Source: Pseudomonas sp. Bout1
GTDB lineage: Bacteria; Pseudomonadota; Gammaproteobacteria; Pseudomonadales; Pseudomonadaceae
NCBI RefSeq assembly: GCF_034314165.1
Contig: NZ_JAVIWK010000001.1
Coordinates: 6,525,001-6,589,000 of the forward strand
Direction of reading: 5' to 3'
Length of the DNA stretch: 64,000 nucleotides
Below the pieces are notes generated by a model that saw only the letters and a program-made list of their open reading frames with translations, was not told the origin of the DNA and did no database searches. Shown piece after piece: positions 28,108 to 35,002 of the stretch. A program made the translations under genes and the position numbers. Within the stretch, counting starts at the first letter, position 1. Each line of letters starts with the position of its first letter.

Positions 28108-28946
28108 GAGCGTTCTCCCTGATACAGATCGCGAACCGTCGCCGGGTCGATTTGCGGTTCGGCGTTCAGTGCAGCCAGGCGCTCCAGGTAATGTTCGACC
28201 TGACGGCTGCGCTGTGTTTGCGGCAAGCCTTGTTGCAGCAGCTGCGTGACGTGCTGCTGAATCTGCGCCACGTCGTCGGCCACATAACGGTCGGCCAAGC
28301 CGCTGTTGAAGCGCTGCTCGCCGCCGGTCAGGCTCCAGATGAAGGGCCGGTCGCGGGAGTCGTATTCCTCAAGCCCGGCTTCCTGTTCGATCACCTGCGG
28401 GCCGTTCAGGCCAAGGCGCGCCTCGCGGGTCACCAGCAGATAACTGCACAGGCCGGCCGCGATGGACATGCCGCCAAAACAACCGACACTGCCCGCCACC
28501 ACGCCGATCACCGGCTGGTACTGGCGCAGGTCGACAATCGCCGCATGGATATCGGCGATGGCGGCCAAGCCCAGGTTGGCTTCCTGCAAGCGCACGCCGC
28601 CGGTTTCCAGCAGCAGGATGGCGCGCGTCGGGATGCCGTTGCGGTTGTCTTCAGCGGCCAGCTCCAGGGCGCCGGCCATCTTCGCGCCGCCGACTTCACC
28701 GAGGCTGCCGCCCTGGAAATTGCCTTCGATAGCGGCGATGACCACCGGCAAACCGGCGATGCTGCCCTTGGCAATCACCACGCCGTCATCTGCCTGAGGC
28801 ACTACGCCCTGGCGACTCAGCCAGGGCGACATGACGCGCTGGAACGGGTCGATCAGTTCGCGATAGCTGCCCGCGTCGAGCAAGGCCTCGGCCCGTTGCC
28901 GCGCGCCGAGTTCGACGAAGCTGTGTTTATTCAGCAAATCAGTCAT
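28104..28946 (-). CDS. mdcD: Malonate decarboxylase subunit beta (MdcD)
   Basis: A 280-residue carboxyltransferase beta-type subunit. It has ARQRAEALLDAGSYRELIDPF near residue 15-35, the oxyanion segment ETGGVRLQEANLGL near 120, and SVGCFGGMSIAAGLCSYL near 155. It forms the decarboxylating pair with MdcE. The ATG at 28946 (MTDLLNKHSF) overlaps the end of mdcC by 8 bp and is preceded by GAGATC. The frame extends to 29003 without start-site support. Confidence 0.95.
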   Translation of the reverse strand: MTDLLNKHSFVELGARQRAEALLDAGSYRELIDPFQRVMSPWLSRQGVVPQADDGVVIAKGSIAGLPVVIAAIEGNFQGGSLGEVGGAKMAGALELAAEDNRNGIPTRAILLLETGGVRLQEANLGLAAIADIHAAIVDLRQYQPVIGVVAGSVGCFGGMSIAAGLCSYLLVTREARLGLNGPQVIEQEAGLEEYDSRDRPFIWSLTGGEQRFNSGLADRYVADDVAQIQQHVTQLLQQGLPQTQRSRQVEHYLERLAALNAEPQIDPATVRDLYQGERS

Positions 28947-29238
28947 GACCGATCTCCTCGAAGCCTTGCTCCAGGCGCAGGCGCACCACGCCCGGGGTCG
29001 CACCGAAGTCGTGGATATCGATGTTCAATGCGGGAGGTGTTTGCTCCTGGAAGATCCGTTCAAACAGGTGCTGCCAACGCAGCTGCGCACCGTTGACCGA
29101 GGTCTGCACCTGAATCGTCAAGGTGCCGGCAGTGCCCGGTTCCAGCAGCACTTCCAGGTCGCCGGAGCCGACACACCCCACCAGCGCACGGCCCTTGCCA
29201 GGCGGCCCGGCGGGGAATTCAAAGGATAAGGTTTCCAT
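28939..29238 (-). CDS. mdcC: Malonate decarboxylase acyl carrier protein (subunit delta)
   Basis: A 99-residue acyl carrier protein that holds the malonyl and acetyl thioesters on a phosphoribosyl-dephospho-CoA arm. The attachment serine is in the conserved CVGSGDLEVL, near residue 27. The ATG at 29238 overlaps the mdcB stop. A GTG one codon upstream is also in frame. It links MdcA (acyl transfer), MdcD/E (decarboxylation) and MdcH (priming). Confidence 0.95.
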   Translation of the reverse strand: METLSFEFPAGPPGKGRALVGCVGSGDLEVLLEPGTAGTLTIQVQTSVNGAQLRWQHLFERIFQEQTPPALNIDIHDFGATPGVVRLRLEQGFEEIGHD

Positions 29239-30086
29239 CACAGCGCTCCGTCGAGGCGGTCGATAAACAGGCAGGCAGCCAACAGGTCGGCGGCGCCACC
29301 GGGGGAGGCATTCAGCGCCAGCAGTTGCTGGTCCAGCTCGTGCAATTGGCGGCGGCCGGCGAGGCTTGCACTGCCACCGGCGTCCAGCACCGCTTGGGCG
29401 CCTTGTTGCATGGCCTGCAAGCCTTCGGGGCCAGCGCGATAGAGCACGCAGGTGTCGGCCAGGTCGGTCATGATCGCCAGCAAGGCATCGAGGCGAGCGT
29501 TCTGTTCGCCGTGTTGCTGCACGCGGCTTTTTTGCAACTGCGGGAGGCCGCGTTGCAGCACCGAGGGGAAGCCCAATTGCGCTTCTTCACGAGCACCGCG
29601 AGCGCCGTAGCGTTGTGCGACCAGGGCGCCATGGCTTAGCGGTTGTGGTGCGTAGCGGTCGTTGAGCAAGGCCAGGCGGGCGGCGCGTAACGTCAGCGCG
29701 CTGGCGGTGCCGGATTCGGGATGCAATGCGGCGGCGGCGACTAATAAGCCAATCGCCCAAATCGCACCACGATGGGTGTTCACGCCGTTGGTGGTGACGA
29801 GCATCGCCTGTTCGCCTTCGCGACCGATTCGCCCAAGGGCTTCACGCAAGGGCAAACCCACTTCGCCAAACTCGATAGCCGCCTCGGCCATTTCCTTGAA
29901 CGCCGGCCACAACGACAGCGCCGAAGCGTGCATCAAGCCGAGGTGCAAATCGGTGTGGGCGCCGTTGCCGCGACGGTCCACCAGGGCGGGTTTTGGTGAC
30001 AGGTCGGCCTCATCAATCAAGGCGTCGACGGCCATGTCGGCCAGCCGTTCGGCCAGGGTCAGGTCGTGCAGTTTGAGTGCGTGCAT
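29238..30086 (-). CDS. mdcB: Triphosphoribosyl-dephospho-CoA synthase
   Basis: MdcB makes the precursor of the MdcC prosthetic group from ATP and dephospho-CoA. The 282-residue product has the CitG/MdcB pattern: [19 protein letters not shown] near residue 30-48, [18 protein letters not shown] near 98-115, and [15 protein letters not shown] near 215. Its ATG starts directly after the TAA of mdcA. It overlaps mdcC at the other end. Confidence 0.95.
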   Translation of the reverse strand: MHALKLHDLTLAERLADMAVDALIDEADLSPKPALVDRRGNGAHTDLHLGLMHASALSLWPAFKEMAEAAIEFGEVGLPLREALGRIGREGEQAMLVTTNGVNTHRGAIWAIGLLVAAAALHPESGTASALTLRAARLALLNDRYAPQPLSHGALVAQRYGARGAREEAQLGFPSVLQRGLPQLQKSRVQQHGEQNARLDALLAIMTDLADTCVLYRAGPEGLQAMQQGAQAVLDAGGSASLAGRRQLHELDQQLLALNASPGGAADLLAACLFIDRLDGAL

Positions 30087-31757
30087 TTACCAGCTCCTGA
30101 ACTTGGCGGGCGGGTTGTACAAGCCACCGGACCACTCCACCAGATCGGCCACGCTCTTGGCGGCCAGCAGCTCACGGGTGGCGTCGGTGCGGCGGATGCC
30201 GAGGTCTTCGGGCAGCGCGATCAAGCCTTCGCGGCGCATGCGAGCGGTGTCCTTGGGGTTATGGCGCATGCCGATGGCCGTCACACCGGCCACGGCAGCG
30301 ATCATCGCCTGGCGCTCTTCGAGCGAGCGAGCCTTGTACAGGTAGGCGATGCCTTCTTCGGTGAGCAGGTGGGTGACGTCGTCGCCGTAGATCATGATCG
30401 GCGCCAGCGGCATGCCGCTTTTGCGTGCCACTTCTACCGCATCGAGGGTTTCGACGAAGGTCGGTTTGCCGCCTTCCTGGAACGTCTCGACCATCTGCAC
30501 CACGAGCTTTTTGCCGCGTTCGAGCAAGGCCTCGGGAGCGTCGTCGTGGCGCATGTCGAGCCAGGCGGGTGTGCCATGGCGGCGACCGCGCGGGTCGTGG
30601 CCCATGTTTGGCGCACCACCAAAACCGGCAAGGCGGCCACGGGTAACGGTGGAGGAATGACCGTCGCCATCAACTTGCAAGGTGGCGCCGATAAACAGGT
30701 CCACCGCGTATTGGCCGGCCAGTTGGCAGAACATCCGGTTGGAACGCAGCGAGCCGTCGCGACCGGTGAAGAACACATCCGGGCGGGCGGCGATGTAGTT
30801 TTCCATGCCCAGCTCGGTGCCGAAGCAATGCACGCTTTCCACCCAGCCGCTTTCGATGGCCGGGATCAGGGTTGGGTGTGGGTTGAGGGTCCAGTTGCGG
30901 CAAATCTTGCCCTTCAGGCCCAGGGATTCACCGTAGGTGGGCAAGATCAACTCGATAGCGGCGGTGTTGAAACCGATGCCGTGGTTCAGCGACTGAACGT
31001 TGTGTTTTTCATAGATGCCACGGATCGCCATCATCGCCATCAACACATGCACGGGCTTGATGTGCCGTGGGTCGCGGGTGAACAGCGGTTCGATATAGAA
31101 AGGTTTATCAGCGACCACCACGAAGTCGACCCAGCTCGCGGGAATGTCGACGCGAGGCAGGTCGGTGACGTCATCCACCAGTTGGTTGACCTGCACAATG
31201 ACGATGCCATCGCTGAAGGCGGCCGGTTCAATCAGCGCTGGCGTGTCTTCAGTGCTGGGGCCGGTATAGATATTGCCGGCGCGGTCGGCCATGAAACCGG
31301 CGGAGAGCACCACGTTGGGGATCAGGTCCACCACCAGCCGCGCATAGAGTTCGATGTAGGTGTGGATCGCGCCGATTTCCAGCAGGCCGTCTTCCAGCAA
31401 CTGGCTGATGCGCAAGGATTGGGTGCCGGCGAAAGAGAAATCCAGCTTGCGGGCGATGCCCTTTTCAAACAGGTCCAGGTGCTCGGAGCGCCCCACGCTG
31501 GGCATGATCATGTGCAAGTCGTGAAGCTTGGCGGGGTCGGCCTTGGCCAGGGAGCGGGAGAGAAAATCCGCCTGCTTCTGGTTGTTGCCTTCCAGCACCA
31601 CACGGTCGCCGGGGAGGATCAGGGCTTCCAGGGCTTCGACGATACGGTCGCTGGGGAGCACGGCGCCGTCGGCGAACGATCGCACCAATGCGAGGCGGCG
31701 CTGCTTCTCATCGCGCCGCCGCGTCCAGCGCGAGTCGGGGGAAGTTGTTGTTGTCAT
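30087..31757 (-). CDS. mdcA: Malonate decarboxylase subunit alpha (acetyl-S-ACP:malonate transferase)
   Basis: A 556-residue CoA-transferase-like subunit that swaps acetate for malonate on MdcC, giving malonyl-S-ACP and free acetate. Length and conserved segments match MdcA: RIVEALEALILPGDRVVLEGNNQKQADFL near residue 38-65, FIEPLFTRDPRHIKP-like text near 245, and the FGGAPNMGHDPRGRRHGTPAW block near 385-405. It opens the mdcABCDEGH operon, with a GTGGAG ribosome site and a possible LysR site upstream. Confidence 0.96.
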   Translation of the reverse strand: MTTTTSPDSRWTRRRDEKQRRLALVRSFADGAVLPSDRIVEALEALILPGDRVVLEGNNQKQADFLSRSLAKADPAKLHDLHMIMPSVGRSEHLDLFEKGIARKLDFSFAGTQSLRISQLLEDGLLEIGAIHTYIELYARLVVDLIPNVVLSAGFMADRAGNIYTGPSTEDTPALIEPAAFSDGIVIVQVNQLVDDVTDLPRVDIPASWVDFVVVADKPFYIEPLFTRDPRHIKPVHVLMAMMAIRGIYEKHNVQSLNHGIGFNTAAIELILPTYGESLGLKGKICRNWTLNPHPTLIPAIESGWVESVHCFGTELGMENYIAARPDVFFTGRDGSLRSNRMFCQLAGQYAVDLFIGATLQVDGDGHSSTVTRGRLAGFGGAPNMGHDPRGRRHGTPAWLDMRHDDAPEALLERGKKLVVQMVETFQEGGKPTFVETLDAVEVARKSGMPLAPIMIYGDDVTHLLTEEGIAYLYKARSLEERQAMIAAVAGVTAIGMRHNPKDTARMRREGLIALPEDLGIRRTDATRELLAAKSVADLVEWSGGLYNPPAKFRSW

Positions 31758-31834
31758 GGTCGCTCCACGGGATGTGCTGTCGTGGGCTGTACCTTAGGAG
31801 GGTATGGGGGGGGCATCAATCAAGCTGGACGGTG

Positions 31835-31854
31835 GATTGTTACGATTGGAGTAA
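31835..31854. promoter_or_regulatory. Possible LysR-type binding site upstream of mdcA
   Basis: ATTGTTACGATTGGAGTAAT is an interrupted dyad (ATT-N14-AAT) about 80 bp upstream of the mdcA ATG, a usual place for a LysR activator. MdcR would be the candidate. No second copy was checked. Confidence 0.35.
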
Positions 31855-31897
31855 TGGTTCTTCAGCAAACGCTGGTTTAGAACCGACAGAGATCAAA

Positions 31898-31984
31898 TGT
31901 GGGAGCTGGCTTGCCTGCGATGGCATCACTGCGGTGAGCCTGACTCACCGAGTCGCCCGCATCGCAGGCAAGCCAGCTCCCACA
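31898..31984. repeat. REPIN (TGTGGGAGCTGGCTTGCCTGC type)
   Basis: Inverted arms TGTGGGAGCTGGCTTGCCTGCGATG and CATCGCAGGCAAGCCAGCTCCCACA around a ~35-bp loop, upstream of mdcA and at the edge of the accessory patch. Confidence 0.92.
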
Positions 31985-32048
31985 TTTTGATCGGCTGTGT
32001 GCTTAAGAACGTACACATGAGTGCCAAATTGGGACTCATCCCACTTCG

Positions 32049-32372
32049 TCACATCGCCGCTGGGCTCACCTGCTCCAGAGCCTGATCAACCAGTAACTGC
32101 CCCAGCTCACTCATCTGTTGAATAGCCAGCACCACGCCGCGCTGGGAGCCTTCCAATTCGAAGGTCAGGTCGGAGGTCAGGGCGTTGAGTGAGGCAAAGG
32201 GTTCAGAAGCGTTGGCCAGCAAGGCTTCGGTGGATTGAGAGGGCGTGACGGTAAAGAATGAAGATGAAGCGGAAGTCGGAAAGTAATGATCCATGGCACG
32301 CTCGGCGGCGGCCTGGAGTTTGCGGTGTTCGATTTCAGCGTTGTGGGGCGGATTGGGGGTAGGTTTGAACAT
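32049..32372 (-). CDS. Small Pseudomonas protein of the DUF6124-like family
   Basis: A 107-residue protein with a variable N terminus (MFKPTPNPPHNAEIEHRKL) followed by KLQAAAERAMDHYF and a C-terminal helical part (GVVLAIQQMSELGQLLVDQAL). The MFKPTPNPP start and AAERAxDHYF motif are typical of a small family common in fluorescent pseudomonads, carried in the databases as DUF6124 (recalled name). The function is unknown. Its leader carries a structured element and a terminator-like hairpin. Its GC is lower than that of the core genes around it. Confidence 0.75.
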   Translation of the reverse strand: MFKPTPNPPHNAEIEHRKLQAAAERAMDHYFPTSASSSFFTVTPSQSTEALLANASEPFASLNALTSDLTFELEGSQRGVVLAIQQMSELGQLLVDQALEQVSPAAM

Positions 32373-32430
32373 GATGTGCAGCTCCGATATGTATTAGGGA
32401 AGCTGACACCGTCCGCTTGCACGCGAATAA

Positions 32431-32510
32431 GGTGGCAGCTGTGCGCAGGTGTGCAAGACCGGGCATATCGGACCCGGCAGACCCCGAGGGATCTCCCACG
32501 CACAGCCGCC
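32431..32510 (-). ncRNA. Candidate structured RNA element, copy 1 (leader of the DUF6124-like gene)
   Basis: An 80-base three-way-junction candidate. The outer stem pairs the ends: GGC, an internal loop, then CTGTGCG with CGCACAG...GCC. Inside are hairpin 1 CCGGG-(9)-CCCGG and hairpin 2 AGA-c-CCC-gag-GGG-a-TCT, with conserved single strands GCAGGTGTGCAAGA and TCTCCCAC. A second copy at 34392-34472 keeps the fold with compensatory changes. Strand is assigned from the downstream gene. Whether an Rfam model exists is unknown to me. Confidence 0.55.
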
Positions 32511-32530
32511 ATAAGAAATACAGCAGGCAT

Positions 32531-32561
32531 AAAAAACGCCCGTTGAATGGCTATGGGCGTT
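32531..32561 (-). terminator. Rho-independent terminator-like hairpin in the DUF6124 leader
   Basis: On the minus strand AACGCCC-(13)-GGGCGTT is followed directly by TTTTTT (the run TTTTTT uses the stem's last Ts). It lies upstream of the structured element and about 160 bases before the gene start, so it could end a short RNA coming from 32.6-32.8 kb or act as an attenuator. Confidence 0.6.
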
Positions 32562-32594
32562 GGTGCGCCGATATGTAACCGGACTTGCACGTCC

Positions 32595-32690
32595 GTGTCA
32601 CCGTTTTTTGCGATGACGGACGAAGACCAGGCGTGATCGCAGGGCACAACAAGTTCATGCACAGCGCGAGAAGTTGCAGGAAAAATCCGA
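32595..32690. repeat. 96-bp direct repeat, left copy (R1)
   Basis: Matches 34264-34359 at 89 of 96 positions in the same orientation with no gaps. Both copies carry CACCGTTTTTTGCGATGAC and end AGGAAAAATCCGA. The pair flanks the HTH/Fic genes at 33.0-34.1 kb. Confidence 0.92.
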
Positions 32691-33046
32691 ACGCAAACAC
32701 GCGCCGATTGTTCCTACGAGCTTTTCGGGTTGTTGCTCGGAATCGTCCCATCTAGCCTTCATGTCCAAATCGCATAGCCGCTGAAAGCGGCCGAATGCAA
32801 AGCGCCAACGACAAGCGGCAAAGCAGTTGTAGTGAGCAGCCCCACCCCGCTCATTACAAGGGTCACAGGAACCCATCCATATTGATTGCCTATAACTATA
32901 CTAAATATTTATTTTAGATCGTATTTACGCATACAGAATAATTAGTTTTGTATGCTCATAACCAATCAATAAATATCGAAACGTATTCTTAAAGGCATAC
33001 AATACGCTACATACGAATACTTCCAGGCTAAAAAAGGTGGCATCTC
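32691..33046. promoter_or_regulatory. AT-rich promoter/operator region of the HTH-Fic pair
   Basis: No supported gene. The first part (about 32728-32764, GGGTTGTTGCTCGGAATCG...) recurs at 34628-34664. The last ~165 bp are strikingly AT-rich and repeat TATG/CATA and GTATTC/GAATAC words in both orientations (32926, 32950, 32983, 32995, 33016). That pattern is expected of an operator bound by the HTH protein encoded next. A possible promoter is TTGTAT at 32948-32953 with TAAATA 16 bp later, which is weak. Confidence 0.4.
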
Positions 33047-33511
33047 ATGGCCTCATCCGATCTCTCTAAATTGCGCCTGACCCAAGTGGAGCGGGCCCTC
33101 GAACCCTTTGAAGCACTGCGAGGCAAGCCCACGCCGCCGGGCGGCTGGCTGCGCTCCATCAGGGAAGCACTGGGCCGATCGTTAAGGGCTCAAGCCGCCT
33201 TGGTTGGCGTAGCCTTCGCAACCTTGCAACAGTCGGAGCGGGCCGAAGCCGAAGATCGGATCACACTCGCGCAATTACGCAAGCTGGCGGCGGGTTTGGA
33301 CTGCGAACTCGTCTACGCCCTGGTGCCACGAAAACCACTGCACCAGACGGTTGAAGCCCGCGCCGAATGGCTGGCCAGACAAGAGATTATGGGTGTCACC
33401 CACACAATGAGCCTTGAAGATCAGCGGCCTTCAGATACGTTCATCGAAAGCCAAGTGGAGGATCGACGAAAAGAACTGCTCTCCGGATCGTGGGCTCGAC
33501 TATGGCGATAG
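33047..33511 (+). CDS. HTH protein of the 'mobile mystery protein A' family
   Basis: A 154-residue DNA-binding protein. After a ~30-residue lead it has an XRE-type HTH with an unusual spacing: GGWLRSIREALGRSLRAQAALVGVAF, then ATLQQSE and ITLAQLRKLAAGLDCELVYALVP. This layout is that of mobile mystery protein A, which is found on mobile elements and always precedes a Fic protein (protein B). It probably represses its own promoter and restrains the Fic partner, by analogy with toxin-antitoxin pairs. That role is inferred. Its end overlaps the Fic gene by 10 bp. Confidence 0.85.
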   Translation: MASSDLSKLRLTQVERALEPFEALRGKPTPPGGWLRSIREALGRSLRAQAALVGVAFATLQQSERAEAEDRITLAQLRKLAAGLDCELVYALVPRKPLHQTVEARAEWLARQEIMGVTHTMSLEDQRPSDTFIESQVEDRRKELLSGSWARLWR

Positions 33512-34089
33512 GGCTTGAACTCAAACCTGGGCAAACACCGTTAGACCCTGATGAAGCCGCAGGCCTGAAGCCAAAGCACATCGGTACTCAAGGTGAACTT
33601 GATGAATGGGAAGCGGCAAACATCATCAAAGCGATGCGCTGGCTTGGGCGGCAAAAAAAATTGGACGTCCTGGACGAACACTTCTGCCGTCAACTTCACA
33701 TCAAAATGTTCAGCGATACCTGGATCTGGGCCGGGACGTTTCGCAAGTCCGACAAAAATGTTGGCTGCGACTGGACAAAAATCTCAGTCAACCTGCGCCA
33801 GTTACTCGATAACACGACCTACTGGCTGGAGCACGACGTGTTCCCTGCCGAAGAGGTGGCTGTGCGCTTCCACCACCAACTCGTGTCGTTGCACCCATTC
33901 CCCAATGGAAACGGACGACACTCACGCCTTATGGCCGACTGCCTCCTGAGGCAGCAAGGGCTCGCTCCGTTCTCTTGGGGAAGCGCGAATCTGATAGCAG
34001 CCAATGAAGTGCGTACGTTATATATCCATGCACTGCGTGCCGCCGACATAAATGACTACGGCCCGCTTCAGGCTTTCGTGCGCAGTTGA
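33502..34089 (+). CDS. Fic-domain protein of the 'mobile mystery protein B' family
   Basis: A 195-residue Fic protein. The full active motif HPFPNGNGRHSR is present near residue 130-141, with the catalytic His, the phosphate-binding loop and the final Arg all intact, so it should be able to transfer AMP or another nucleotide part to a target hydroxyl. The N-terminal TQGELDEWEAANI and WIWAGTFRKSDKNVG match mobile mystery protein B. No clear S/T-x-x-x-E-G/N inhibitory helix was found in it or its partner. The start is taken as the ATG at 33502. A GTG at 33490 is in frame. The overlap with the HTH gene indicates coupled translation. Confidence 0.85.
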   Translation: MAIGLELKPGQTPLDPDEAAGLKPKHIGTQGELDEWEAANIIKAMRWLGRQKKLDVLDEHFCRQLHIKMFSDTWIWAGTFRKSDKNVGCDWTKISVNLRQLLDNTTYWLEHDVFPAEEVAVRFHHQLVSLHPFPNGNGRHSRLMADCLLRQQGLAPFSWGSANLIAANEVRTLYIHALRAADINDYGPLQAFVRS

Positions 34090-34144
34090 GCGTATGTTGC
34101 CACCCGACGGAGATTGAGATTAATCGGTAAAGCAGTGTGCTCGT

Positions 34145-34163
34145 AGGGTGGCAGTTGTGCGCA
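34145..34163 (-). other. Partial copy of the structured element (end only)
   Basis: GGTGGCAGTTGTGCGCAGG at this position equals one end of the structured element at 32431-32449 apart from one base. The rest of the element is missing, which marks recombination between such loci. Confidence 0.5.
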
Positions 34164-34178
34164 GGGATGTCATTCCGA

Positions 34179-34262
34179 TCAACGCCATTCCTGTTGAGTC
34201 ACCAACTGTTCAACCCACTTCAACAACGCTTGTGTATGCGCGATCAGTTGCTCCAACAACCC
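34179..34262 (-). pseudogene. C-terminal relic of an unidentified gene
   Basis: On the minus strand a clean coding-looking stretch reads GLLEQLIAHTQALLKWVEQL and then VTQQEWR before a TGA. It looks like the amphipathic C-terminal helix of a protein. It is fused upstream to repeat R1, where the frame hits a TAG, so no start remains. It is probably the tail of a gene lost during rearrangement. The family is not recognised. Confidence 0.4.
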
Positions 34263-34263
34263 C

Positions 34264-34359
34264 GCGTCACCGTTTTTTGCGATGACAGACGAAGACTAGG
34301 CGCGATCGCAGGGCACAACAAGTTCATGTACAGCGTGAGAGGTTGCAGGAAAAATCCGA
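34264..34359. repeat. 96-bp direct repeat, right copy (R1)
   Basis: Same orientation as 32595-32690, with seven mismatches, mostly C/T and A/G changes. It lies 175 bp past the Fic gene, so the two copies bracket the HTH/Fic module. Confidence 0.92.
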
Positions 34360-34391
34360 TAAGCGCCCAAAGAGCTGTATGCCAACAGGTG

Positions 34392-34472
34392 GGTGGCAAC
34401 CATGTGCAGGTGTGCAAGACCGGATCTGTTTAGGACATCCGGTAGATTCGAAATCTCCCACACATAATTGCC
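34392..34472 (-). ncRNA. Candidate structured RNA element, copy 2
   Basis: It has the same architecture as 32431-32510. The outer stem is GGCAA-cc-ATGTG with CACAT-aa-TTGCC, hairpin 1 is CCGGAT-(11)-ATCCGG and hairpin 2 is AGATT-CGA-AATCT. The conserved single strands GCAGGTGTGCAAGA and TCTCCCAC are unchanged. Paired positions differ from copy 1 on both sides of each stem. No intact DUF6124-type gene follows it, so this copy may be orphaned. Confidence 0.5.
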
Positions 34473-34695
34473 AAAAACTCGGACTCGCTCGATCAATCGG
34501 TTTTGGAGGCCGGATAAAACGTCATTCGCACACTGAGGGCGCCAAGATTCTCCAGAGCAAAAAAGAGGCCACTTGTAGGATCGATTCGGCTCTGACAGGT
34601 TGCGCAGATTGCTCCGACAGACTTTTAGGGTTGTTGCTCGGAATCGCCCTGTCTGGCCTTCATGGCTATATGAGATAGCTGCCGGACACGACTGA
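34473..34695. other. Non-coding stretch before the higA-like gene
   Basis: No supported gene and no HigB/RelE-type toxin frame on either strand. Positions 34628-34664 repeat the GGGTTGTTGCTCGGAATCG segment found at 32728-32764. The 34592-34627 bases just before it also resemble 32692-32727. Confidence 0.6.
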
Positions 34696-34983
34696 ATGGA
34701 TATGCACAACCCTCCTCATCCAGGCGAAACTCTGCTTGAAGAAGTGATCCCGGCCTTGGCCATCACCATTACTGAAATGGCACGGCGCCTTGGCTTCGCC
34801 AGAGAGACCTTCTCTAGAATCCTCCACGGGCATGCGCCCATCAGCCCGGATATTGCCGTAAGGCTTGAACGAGCAGGTATCAGCAAAGCTCGGTTGTGGC
34901 TATCGATGCAAAGTGCCTATGACCTGTGGCAAGCAGAGCATCGAGAGCAACCAAAAATCGAGCGGTTTGCACGGATTGACTGA
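34696..34983 (+). CDS. higA: HigA/VapI-type addiction-module antitoxin without its toxin
   Basis: A 95-residue HTH protein of the HigA family. It has HNPPHPGETLLEEVIPALAIT at the N terminus, then TEMARRLGFARETFSRILHG and ISPDIAVRLERAGISKARLWLSMQSAYDLWQAE, the full diagnostic pattern. HigA normally neutralises the mRNA-cutting toxin HigB, encoded directly upstream, and represses the operon. Here the upstream 220 bp hold no HigB frame and the downstream gene is unrelated, so it is an orphan. An ATG two codons later (34702) could also be the start. There is no strong ribosome site. Confidence 0.88.
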   Translation: MDMHNPPHPGETLLEEVIPALAITITEMARRLGFARETFSRILHGHAPISPDIAVRLERAGISKARLWLSMQSAYDLWQAEHREQPKIERFARID

Positions 34984-35002
34984 CAAAAATCCGATCGGGC
35001 AC

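Noticed and set aside
30066..31880. 604-residue antisense frame over mdcA
   Set aside because: mdcA on the other strand has clear family motifs; this frame has none.
32177..32662. Long minus-strand frame (MHELVVPCDHAW...) covering the DUF6124-like leader and gene
   Set aside because: It runs through the terminator-like hairpin and the structured element, and overlaps the better-supported gene in another frame. A similar stretch in the second copy is broken by a stop.
34343..34695. Possible degraded HigB toxin upstream of higA
   Set aside because: Frames on the plus strand in this stretch show no RelE/HigB features, and much of the DNA is repeat-derived.
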